Origin: JBBEDS01 sp040881175
GTDB taxonomy: Bacteria; Patescibacteriota; Minisyncoccia; 2-02-FULL-40-12; IGHO2-01-FULL-4-A
Length of the DNA: 5,762 nt
NCBI GenBank assembly: GCA_040881175.1
Contig: JBBEDS010000005.1
Location: forward strand, 1 to 5,762
Direction: 5' to 3'
The notes under the pieces were generated by a model. That model was not told where the DNA came from. It ran no database searches and saw only the letters and a list, made by a program, of their open reading frames with translations. Below, piece by piece: positions 1-4,690 of the stretch. A program made the position numbers and the translations under genes. Numbering within the stretch: position 1 is the stretch's first letter; every line of letters begins with the position of its first letter.

Positions 1-504
1 AATCATGATAAAAAAGACAGCCAAGGAGTATGCTTTGTCGGCCAGTTGGATATGAAAGAATTCTTGAAGAGATATATTAAACCGAAGAGGGGCGATGTTA
101 AGCTGCTTTCGGGAAAGACTATCGGCCAACATGACGGAGCGTATTATTACACCATTGGTCAGAGGCATGGTCTGGATCTTGGAATAGATGGCGGACCATA
201 TTACGTGATTTCGAAAGACATAAAGAGAAATATCATCTATGTCTCGGTAGATAAAAAAGATTTGAATGCCAAAGAGCTGATCTCAAAAAATAATACCTGG
301 GTCAATTCACCCAAAGCTTTGCCGATAAATGCCAAGATCCAGATACGATACCGCGGTGAAGCGATGTCCGGAGTAATTTCTAAGAATGAATCTTCAAAGA
401 CCCTAGAGATTAAATTTAAAAAGCCCGTTAGGGCTATAGCTAGAGGCCAGTCAGTAGTTTTTTACCGCGGCCAGGAAGTACTTGGCGGCGGTATCATATC
501 TTAA
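1..504 (+). CDS. mnmA: tRNA-specific 2-thiouridylase MnmA, C-terminal part (5' end outside window)
   Basis: MnmA makes the 2-thio group of 5-methyl-aminomethyl-2-thiouridine at wobble position 34 of Lys, Glu and Gln tRNAs, using ATP and sulfur relayed to an active-site cysteine; it acts in the cytoplasm. The frame is open from base 1 and encodes 167 residues, about the last 45% of a usual 350-370 residue protein. Visible signatures are KKDSQGVCFVG at the left edge, whose Cys (codon 31-33) matches the persulfide-carrying catalytic cysteine of the family, then GQHDGAYYYTIGQRHGL, and the C-terminal beta-barrel ending in ARGQSVVFY and EVLGGGII. The N-terminal ATP-pyrophosphatase domain with the PP-loop and the first catalytic cysteine must lie to the left. 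The first in-frame TTG or ATG (46, 52) is internal and is not a true start. The TAA stop overlaps the stop of the converging gpmI. Family assignment is secure. Confidence 0.95.
   Translation, partial: NHDKKDSQGVCFVGQLDMKEFLKRYIKPKRGDVKLLSGKTIGQHDGAYYYTIGQRHGLDLGIDGGPYYVISKDIKRNIIYVSVDKKDLNAKELISKNNTWVNSPKALPINAKIQIRYRGEAMSGVISKNESSKTLEIKFKKPVRAIARGQSVVFYRGQEVLGGGIIS
412..435 (-). terminator. Putative intrinsic terminator of gpmI, inside the mnmA coding region
   Basis: Read on the - strand this is AGCCC-TAAC-GGGCT followed at once by TTTT and then AAATTT. The stem is 5 bp (four of them G-C), the loop is 4 nt, and the U-run follows directly. It lies about 65 nt beyond the gpmI stop, where a terminator is expected, yet it sits within mnmA codons (K-K-P-V-R-A). 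The stem is short, so termination strength is uncertain. Confidence 0.45.
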
Positions 505-2084
505 CTCTCTAAGTTTAACTTCATCACTCGTATCAGGCTTTGTCCAGTCATCTCCTGAGGCTGGGATATCTGCATCAATTCAAGCACCGTTGGGGCAACA
601 TCTGCCAATATGCCCGCAACCTCACGAGTTTCCTGAGATATTTTTTGCGGACTTTTCTCTGTCTGTAATCTGCTATCTATCAGATAGAATGGGACGGGAC
701 TTTCATTATGCTTAGTCTCTTCTTGCCCGGAGCCTCTATATGTCATCTCCTCGGCATTGCCGTGATCTGCTGTGATTATCATTGTACCGTTTCTTGCTAG
801 AACGGCTTCCTTTATTATACCGATGCCCTCGTCTATTGTCTCGATACCCTTCACAGTAGCCGCAAAGTTTCCGGAATGCGCTAGCAGGTCAGCATTGGCG
901 AAGTTGAGGATAATGAAATCATAGGAGCCGCTTTTTATCGCTTCAACGACTTTTTCAGCTATCTCTATGGCCTTCATCTCCGGATTCTCGACGTGGTTTT
1001 TATGAGATTCTATGAAGACGTCAGTCTCTCCTTCATAATCCTGGTTCCTCAACCCATTGAAGAAATACGTCACGTGAGCATACTTCTCGGTCTCTGCAAT
1101 GTGGAACTGTGTCATGCCGCGAATGCTGATAGTCTCCGCAAGTCCGTTCGGTATGTCGGGAGGCATGAATGCTACGTTGGCCCGTGAATTCTCAAGATAT
1201 TGAGTCATCGTGCAGATGTATAGGTTGCTGAAATTAAATCTTTCAAATTTATCAAAATTTTCCTCAACAAAGGCTTGAGCGATCTGCCTCATGCTATCTT
1301 CGCGGAAATTAAAAAAGATCACGGCATCATTGTCTGACATGCCGCTAAAGCCGCTCTCTTCGGTAACAATCGGAGGCATAGCGGGGTCATTTTGATCTTT
1401 AGCATAGTGCGCTTTTACTGTCGCAATCAGGTCAGGGCTTTTCTCTCCTTCCGCCTCAGCTAATAACTTGAATGTTTTCTCCGTTCGGTCCCAGTTGTTA
1501 TCTCTGTCCATGCCGAAGGTACGTCCAATAACAGACGCGATTTTGCCGAAACCTCTGCCTCGAACTTCGTCGTTTAATTTAGTCAGTAGCTCTGCTCCTT
1601 CTTGAAGTCCGGAGTCTCTGCCGTCCATGAAGAGGTGGAGATATGTCTCCTGAAATTCTTTTTCTATGGCCATGTCCAGGAGTGAAAGTAAATGATGGAA
1701 AGATGCGTGTACAGTTCCGGAAGTAAGGAGGCCGACTATATGTACCTTGGAGTTATTCTGCCTGGCGTGATCAAAAGCTCCAACCAATGCGGCATTCTTA
1801 AAAAAATTACCATCGGAAACGCTCCTGTTTATCTTGGCCAGATATTGCTCCACAATTCTGCCGGCGCCGATTGATAGGTGGCCAACTTCACTATTGCCGG
1901 TTTCACCCCAGGTCATACCGACTGCCGGACCTGACGCTTGAAGAAGGGCCATGGGGTATTGTTTGGCTATCTCATCGATAACCGGAGTCTGAGCCGCTTC
2001 GATCGGATTGCCGACCATCTTTTTGCCGACTCCCCAGCCATCTAAGACGGCGAGTACGAATGGTTTTTTATTGTTCTCTGCCAT
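501..2084 (-). CDS. gpmI: 2,3-bisphosphoglycerate-independent phosphoglycerate mutase (iPGM)
   Basis: Interconverts 3- and 2-phosphoglycerate in glycolysis and gluconeogenesis through a phosphoserine intermediate with two metal ions, normally Mn2+; cytosolic. It has 527 residues from the ATG at 2084, slightly longer than the usual 510 or so. Numbered from that ATG, the metal and catalytic set is complete: D15 in VLDGWG, phosphoserine S65 in GNSEVGH, the HLFMDGRD loop (about 150-157), GRTFGMDRDNNWDR (187-200), NFRED (259-263), EKYAHVTYFFNG (333-344), D399 and H403 in NFANADLLAHSG, D440-H441 in TADHGNAEE, and H459 in KHNESPVPF. A TTG six codons upstream (2102) is in frame, but neither start has a Shine-Dalgarno sequence. 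I prefer ATG because the family begins shortly before the VLDGWG strand. Its 3' end overlaps mnmA by 4 nt. It is divergent from the DksA-like gene. Confidence 0.96.
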   Translation of the reverse strand: MAENNKKPFVLAVLDGWGVGKKMVGNPIEAAQTPVIDEIAKQYPMALLQASGPAVGMTWGETGNSEVGHLSIGAGRIVEQYLAKINRSVSDGNFFKNAALVGAFDHARQNNSKVHIVGLLTSGTVHASFHHLLSLLDMAIEKEFQETYLHLFMDGRDSGLQEGAELLTKLNDEVRGRGFGKIASVIGRTFGMDRDNNWDRTEKTFKLLAEAEGEKSPDLIATVKAHYAKDQNDPAMPPIVTEESGFSGMSDNDAVIFFNFREDSMRQIAQAFVEENFDKFERFNFSNLYICTMTQYLENSRANVAFMPPDIPNGLAETISIRGMTQFHIAETEKYAHVTYFFNGLRNQDYEGETDVFIESHKNHVENPEMKAIEIAEKVVEAIKSGSYDFIILNFANADLLAHSGNFAATVKGIETIDEGIGIIKEAVLARNGTMIITADHGNAEEMTYRGSGQEETKHNESPVPFYLIDSRLQTEKSPQKISQETREVAGILADVAPTVLELMQISQPQEMTGQSLIRVMKLNLES

Positions 2085-2103
2085 ATGGGTTAAATATATC
2101 AAA

Positions 2104-2139
2104 TTGGGGGGACTGTGGCTATTTGGCTATTGACCCCAA
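2104..2139. repeat. Tandem 8-mer (TGGCTATT x2) framed by TTGGGG/CCCCAA inverted arms
   Basis: TGGCTATT occurs twice head to tail (2116-2123 and 2124-2131). The pair is flanked by TTGGGG (2104-2109) and its complement CCCCAA (2134-2139). The second copy overlaps the -35 element proposed for the rightward promoter, and the whole block lies in the gpmI leader if the upstream gpmI promoter is used. It could be a regulator binding site or an RNA stem. Chance cannot be excluded at this length. Confidence 0.4.
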
Positions 2140-2158
2140 AAAGCGATTGTACTAATCT
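2130..2158 (+). promoter_or_regulatory. Candidate promoter for the DksA/TraR-like gene
   Basis: TTGACC (2130-2135, 5/6 to consensus), a 17-bp spacer and TAATCT (2153-2158, 3/6) point rightward into the gap. A TGT just upstream of ACTAAT offers an alternative extended -10. The -35 is good and the -10 weak. It overlaps the candidate leftward gpmI promoter, so the two polymerase sites would exclude each other if both are real. Confidence 0.4.
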
Positions 2159-2189
2159 ACCTGTGCATTTAGCAACTTCACATTATCTC

Positions 2190-2196
2190 GGGAGGA
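2190..2196 (+). promoter_or_regulatory. Strong Shine-Dalgarno sequence cut by the gap
   Basis: GGGAGGA lies directly against the first N. It is close to the ideal anti-SD complement and like the sites used by HU and the patatin gene downstream. A start codon would be expected within about 5-12 nt, that is, in the lost sequence. It most probably serves the DksA/TraR-like gene whose C-terminus reappears after the gap. Confidence 0.55.
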
Positions 2197-2296
2197 NNNN
2201 NNNNNNNNNNNNNNNNNNNNNNNNNNNNNNNNNNNNNNNNNNNNNNNNNNNNNNNNNNNNNNNNNNNNNNNNNNNNNNNNNNNNNNNNNNNNNNNN
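2197..2296. other. Assembly gap of 100 Ns
   Basis: Exactly 100 unknown bases. A round 100 is the common placeholder for a scaffold join of unknown size, so distances across it should not be trusted. It hides the start and N-terminal part of the gene that ends at 2419. Any reading frame drawn across it is artificial. Confidence 0.99.
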
Positions 2297-2419
2297 ACTT
2301 GCAACGAATGCGGAGAACCGATTCCTGAAAAACGCCTCCAGGCTATTCCCTGGGCGGAGAGGTGCGTCTCCTGCGAAGAGGTATTCGCCCAGGAGACCGA
2401 AGGGGTTATGGTCGGTTAA
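2297..2419 (+). CDS. DksA/TraR-family C4 zinc-finger protein, C-terminal fragment
   Basis: Reading from the first base after the gap gives 40 residues and a TAA stop. They begin TCNECGEPIPEKRLQAIPWA and continue ERCVSCEE. The four cysteines (fragment residues 2, 5, 23, 26) have the C-x2-C-x17-C-x2-C spacing of the DksA/TraR zinc finger, and the GEPIPEKRL and IPWAERC segments match the family. These proteins bind the RNA polymerase secondary channel and change promoter choice, in DksA together with ppGpp; the N-terminal coiled coil carries the acidic tip. That half is lost in the gap, so whether this is DksA proper or a short TraR-like homologue cannot be decided. A full family member of about 100-150 residues would need more than the 100 bp shown. 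The promoter and SD left of the gap, and the terminator 35 nt after the stop, suggest a single-gene unit. Confidence 0.85.
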   Translation, partial: TCNECGEPIPEKRLQAIPWAERCVSCEEVFAQETEGVMVG

Positions 2420-2432
2420 CATTTTCAATACT

Positions 2433-2447
2433 TGCGCCTTTGGCGCA
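2433..2447 (+). repeat. Small GC-rich hairpin before the terminator
   Basis: TGCGCC-TTT-GGCGCA forms a perfect 6-bp stem with a 3-nt loop, 6 nt upstream of the terminator stem. It has no T-run of its own. It may protect the 3' end or assist termination; the function is not established. Confidence 0.5.
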
Positions 2448-2453
2448 CCACAA

Positions 2454-2478
2454 GCGGACAGCAATGTCCGCCTTTTTT
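2454..2478 (+). terminator. Intrinsic terminator of the DksA/TraR-like gene
   Basis: GCGGACA-GCAA-TGTCCGC gives a perfect 7-bp stem closed by a GNRA tetraloop (GCAA), followed by C and six Ts. This is a textbook rho-independent terminator, 35 nt after the TAA. It separates this gene from rny. Confidence 0.9.
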
Positions 2479-2487
2479 ATGCATACA

Positions 2488-2516
2488 TTGACGTTTTGGC
2501 CTTATTGGCATATACT
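2488..2516 (+). promoter_or_regulatory. Strong sigma70-type promoter for rny (and probably HU)
   Basis: TTGACG (2488-2493), exactly 17 bp, then TATACT (2511-2516): 5/6 matches in both boxes with optimal spacing. It begins 10 bp after the preceding terminator's T-run. Transcription should start near 2523, about 160 nt before the rny ATG. Confidence 0.8.
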
Positions 2517-2522
2517 AGAACC

Positions 2523-2681
2523 AGGTCTTAATTAATTTTACTTAACTTTTAAGCAACTAACCGTCCCCGTTTAAAGAATTTACATTTACTCTTTTAGCCG
2601 CCTTTTAACAGAAAGAAAGAATGGCAGTCATTTTTTTAGGCGAGGATCTCTCAAAATTGGTTTCTATGCTTGATAAAACAC
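2523..2681 (+). promoter_or_regulatory. Long 5' leader of rny
   Basis: About 160 nt of AT-rich leader. It holds a weak hairpin (2615-2623 with 2629-2637, 9 pairs including two G-U) that encloses an ATG at 2621, then an SD-like AGGCGAGGA (2638-2646) that is too far (35 nt) from the rny ATG. AGGCG (2638-2642) could pair with CGCCT (2599-2603). A 50-codon frame starts at 2621 and runs 92 nt into rny. I recognise no known riboswitch or leader family. The length leaves room for post-transcriptional control of rny, which is inference. Confidence 0.4.
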
Positions 2682-4214
2682 ATGGTTTTGGAACTATACA
2701 CCATAATAGGTGGAGTTTTAGCGTTACTCATAGGTGCAGTACTCGGGTACTTCTTCAGTCTATTTCTCACTAATAAAAGGATAAGCTCGGCTAAGTCTAA
2801 GGCCGATAATCTCTTAACTGAGGCCAAGAACAAGGCCCAGGATTTAGTTTTGGAAGCTAAGGAGAAGTCCTTACAGTTATTGGAAGAATCCAAGAAAGAG
2901 GACCAGGAAAGACACCGACAATTGGTAAAGATTGAGAGCCTGCTTTCTAATAAAGAAGTAGAGCTGGATCACAAGACTAAAGATATTGAAAAAGAGAAGG
3001 GCGCGCTAACCTTAAAAATTACGGAAATCGGTAATTTGAAGACTGAGCTGGAGGCTAAGAAAGAAGCTCAGACAGAAGAATTACAAAAAATCGCTGGTCT
3101 TAACAAGGAAGATGCAAAGACAATGCTATTTTCCAACCTGGAAGAGGAATATAGCCAGGATCTTCTTGAGAGAATGCGCAAATTGGATCAATCAAACAAA
3201 GAAGAGCTGGATAGAAAAGCCAGAGATATCCTCTCAGTATCGATTCAGCGTTATGCTGGCTCACATATTGCTGATGCTATGACTACCGTCGTAGCTTTGC
3301 CTTCAGATGAAGTGAAGGGCAAGATAATCGGAAAAGAGGGCAGAAACATCAAAACTATTGAGAGACTGACCGGAGTTGATGTCATTATTGACGACACTCC
3401 TGAGGTTTTGATCATATCCGGCTTTGATCCTGTCAGACGGCAGATTGCCAAGCTGGCCATTGATAAATTGATAGCCGATGGCCGAATCCACCCCGCCAGA
3501 ATTGAGGAAACTGTGGAAAAAGCAAAGGGTGAGATAAACGAGAAGATCAAGCAGGCCGGCGAGGCCGCATTATTCGAGATTGGAGTGGGCGCGGTAGATC
3601 CAAAACTGACGTATTTACTGGGTAGACTTGCATTCAGAACCAGTTTCGGCCAAAATGTATTATTGCACTCCATCGAGATGTCTCATGTGGCCGGAATGCT
3701 GGCTACTGAGATAGGCGCAGACGTAATGGTTGCAAAAAAAGGCGCTTTATTCCATGATATAGGGAAGGCGGTGGACCATGAAGTTCAGGGTACGCACGTC
3801 GAAATTGGACGAAAGATCTTACAAAAGTTTGGAGTTGACGAGAAAGTAATTCAGGCAATGGAGGCTCATCACGAAGAGTACCCATATGCTACCGTAGAAT
3901 CTCGAATCGTTCAGGCTGCTGACGCCATATCCGGCGCAAGGCCTGGCGCTAGGAGAGATACGGTGGAAATATACCTCAAGAGGCTTGAAGATCTTGAGAG
4001 GATTGCCGATTCCTATGACGGAGTCGAGAAATCATATGCCATTCAAGCCGGTAGGGAATTAAGAATATTCGTGACGCCAACCAAGATCGATGACTTAACC
4101 GCCATGAAGATGGCCAGAGATATAGCCAAGAAGATTGAATCAGAGATGAAATATCCGGGCGAGATTAAAGTCAACGTAATTAGAGAAACCAGAGCAATTG
4201 AATATGCAAAATAA
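2682..4214 (+). CDS. rny: Ribonuclease Y
   Basis: Membrane-anchored endoribonuclease that starts mRNA turnover in bacteria that use RNase Y. 510 residues from the ATG, close to the 520 of Bacillus subtilis. Domain order is canonical: an N-terminal transmembrane helix (about 6-29), a long charged coiled coil rich in Lys and Glu (about 30-170), a KH RNA-binding domain (about 206-268) with the GKEG loop at 217-220 and the VDVIIDDTPEVLIISGFDP strand region, then an HD domain with H329, the HD pair H358-D359 in FHDIGKAVDH, H396-H397 in EAHHE, and D414 in QAADAISGARPGARRD. A TTG four codons upstream (2670) is also possible; neither start has a Shine-Dalgarno sequence at a normal distance. I chose ATG because the hydrophobic helix follows at the usual place. 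HU follows after 60 nt without a terminator between them, so the two may be co-transcribed. Confidence 0.97.
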   Translation: MVLELYTIIGGVLALLIGAVLGYFFSLFLTNKRISSAKSKADNLLTEAKNKAQDLVLEAKEKSLQLLEESKKEDQERHRQLVKIESLLSNKEVELDHKTKDIEKEKGALTLKITEIGNLKTELEAKKEAQTEELQKIAGLNKEDAKTMLFSNLEEEYSQDLLERMRKLDQSNKEELDRKARDILSVSIQRYAGSHIADAMTTVVALPSDEVKGKIIGKEGRNIKTIERLTGVDVIIDDTPEVLIISGFDPVRRQIAKLAIDKLIADGRIHPARIEETVEKAKGEINEKIKQAGEAALFEIGVGAVDPKLTYLLGRLAFRTSFGQNVLLHSIEMSHVAGMLATEIGADVMVAKKGALFHDIGKAVDHEVQGTHVEIGRKILQKFGVDEKVIQAMEAHHEEYPYATVESRIVQAADAISGARPGARRDTVEIYLKRLEDLERIADSYDGVEKSYAIQAGRELRIFVTPTKIDDLTAMKMARDIAKKIESEMKYPGEIKVNVIRETRAIEYAK

Positions 4215-4225
4215 AAGCGGGGGAA

Positions 4226-4242
4226 GGCGGGTTTAACCAGCC
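4226..4242 (+). repeat. Hairpin between rny and the HU gene
   Basis: GGC-G-GGT-TTA-ACC-A-GCC can form a 7-nt-per-arm stem with one G-A mismatch and a 3-nt loop. No T-run follows, so it is unlikely to terminate. It could be a processing or stability element between the two cistrons; the evidence is structural only. Confidence 0.3.
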
Positions 4243-4260
4243 AACAACTGCTAATTTAGG

Positions 4261-4271
4261 AAGGGAGGTGA
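4261..4271 (+). promoter_or_regulatory. Near-perfect Shine-Dalgarno of the HU gene
   Basis: AAGGGAGGTGA differs from the full anti-SD complement AAAGGAGGTGA at one base and lies 3 nt before ATG, a normal alignment for so long a match. It fixes the start at 4275 and shows that this organism's 16S rRNA keeps the usual CCUCC tail. Confidence 0.85.
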
Positions 4272-4274
4272 ATT

Positions 4275-4553
4275 ATGCCAGTTAAGAAAAACCAATTCAT
4301 ACAGAGTTTAGCCGACAGGTTAAGCGTACCGAAGAAGCAAGCAGCTGAGATTCTTGACGCTTTTACAGACGAAGTAACAAAGGTCATGAAGAGCGGCGAC
4401 AAGTTGAACTTGAGCGGTTTCGGTATCTTCAAAGTTCAGGACCGACCGGCCAGAGCCGGACGGAACCCGAGAACAGGTGAGACTATTCAGATCAAGGCTT
4501 CAAAGAAAGCCAAATTCGTACCAGCAAAGGCTTTGAAAGAAGCAGTTCTATAA
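4275..4553 (+). CDS. HU-family nucleoid DNA-binding protein
   Basis: A small basic, dimeric protein that bends DNA and organises the nucleoid. 92 residues, the usual HU length. Residues 1-45 form the two-helix dimerisation part (NQFIQSLADRL, KKQAAEILDAF). The beta arm carries the complete HU/IHF signature at 48-67, from GFGIF through RPARAGRNPRT, including the DNA-intercalating Pro65 in RNP. The Lys-rich end KASKKAKFVPAKALKEAV is typical of HU rather than of IHF subunits, though the HU/IHF boundary is not absolute. The start is set by the strong SD. It lies 60 nt after rny with no convincing promoter of its own, and two hairpins follow, so it probably ends the rny unit. The strong SD would let HU be made at a far higher level than RNase Y from one mRNA, as an abundant protein needs. 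Confidence 0.95.
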   Translation: MPVKKNQFIQSLADRLSVPKKQAAEILDAFTDEVTKVMKSGDKLNLSGFGIFKVQDRPARAGRNPRTGETIQIKASKKAKFVPAKALKEAVL

Positions 4554-4579
4554 TAATATTTTGGATCCAGAATATTATT
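4552..4579 (+). repeat. Long AT-rich hairpin overlapping the HU stop codon
   Basis: AATAATATT (4552-4560) and AATATTATT (4571-4579) are exact complements. A U-G pair and TG/CA pairs inside extend the stem to about 12 bp with a GATC loop. It starts within the TAA stop. No T-run follows it directly; it is followed 2 nt later by the GC-containing terminator. It may act as an mRNA 3' stabiliser or upstream helper of the terminator. Confidence 0.6.
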
Positions 4580-4581
4580 CC

Positions 4582-4615
4582 CCAAAAACCCGCTTTTGAC
4601 GGGTTTTTGGTTTTT
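4582..4615 (+). terminator. Intrinsic terminator of the rny-HU unit
   Basis: CCAAAAACCCG (4582-4592) pairs perfectly with CGGGTTTTTGG (4600-4610) around a 7-nt loop, an 11-bp stem, followed by TTTTT. This is a strong rho-independent terminator about 30 nt after the HU stop. The next promoter's -35 box begins 2 nt later. Confidence 0.92.
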
Positions 4616-4616
4616 C

Positions 4617-4645
4617 TGGACATAAAAAATTGTGGGGGGTATAAA
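4617..4645 (+). promoter_or_regulatory. Sigma70-type promoter for the patatin-like gene
   Basis: TGGACA (4617-4622), a 17-bp spacer and TATAAA (4640-4645), 5/6 matches in both boxes. The spacer contains a G6 run. Transcription should start near 4652, giving a leader of about 38 nt. The gene's SD, GGAGGTG (4679-4685), lies 5 nt before ATG and fixes its start. Confidence 0.75.
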
Positions 4646-4690
4646 TATATTAGAACTTTAAATATTGGCCGGTAATTTGGAGGTGGCACC

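Larger units (their letters stand above)
2093..2175 (-). promoter_or_regulatory. Candidate gpmI promoter(s) in a leader lacking Shine-Dalgarno
   Basis: On the - strand, TTGCTA (2175-2170), an 18-bp spacer and TACAAT (2151-2146) match the sigma70 consensus at 4/6 and 5/6; initiation near 2139 would give a leader of about 55 nt. A second possibility is TATATT (2098-2093) with TAGCCA 17 bp upstream. That would start transcription about 2 nt before the ATG and give a nearly leaderless mRNA, which would fit the absence of any ribosome binding site. These are pattern matches only, and they compete with each other. Confidence 0.35.

Noticed and set aside
463..493. Hairpin TACCGC-G-GCCA ... TGGC-G-GCGGTA near the mnmA end as a terminator
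   Set aside because: The stem is good (10 pairs, one mismatch), but no T-run follows on either strand. It coincides with conserved codons of EVLGGG, so coding constraint explains it.
993..1874. 60-64 codon frames on the + strand inside gpmI
   Set aside because: They are antisense to conserved GpmI motifs and lack ribosome binding sites or family similarity.
2115..2531. Open frames running through the Ns on both strands (+ 2115-2531, - 2183-2464)
   Set aside because: They stay open only because unknown bases cannot give stops. The true frame after the gap is the zinc-finger frame ending at 2419.
2621..2773. 50-codon frame before and overlapping rny as a real gene
   Set aside because: Only a weak GAAAGA site precedes it, 92 nt overlap rny, and the second half is a shadow reading of the RNase Y membrane helix with no recognisable similarity. 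Kept only as a finding on the leader.
3251..3673. 140-codon open frame on the - strand inside rny
   Set aside because: It lies fully antisense to the KH and HD domains, whose protein conservation explains the sequence; no SD or promoter is apparent.
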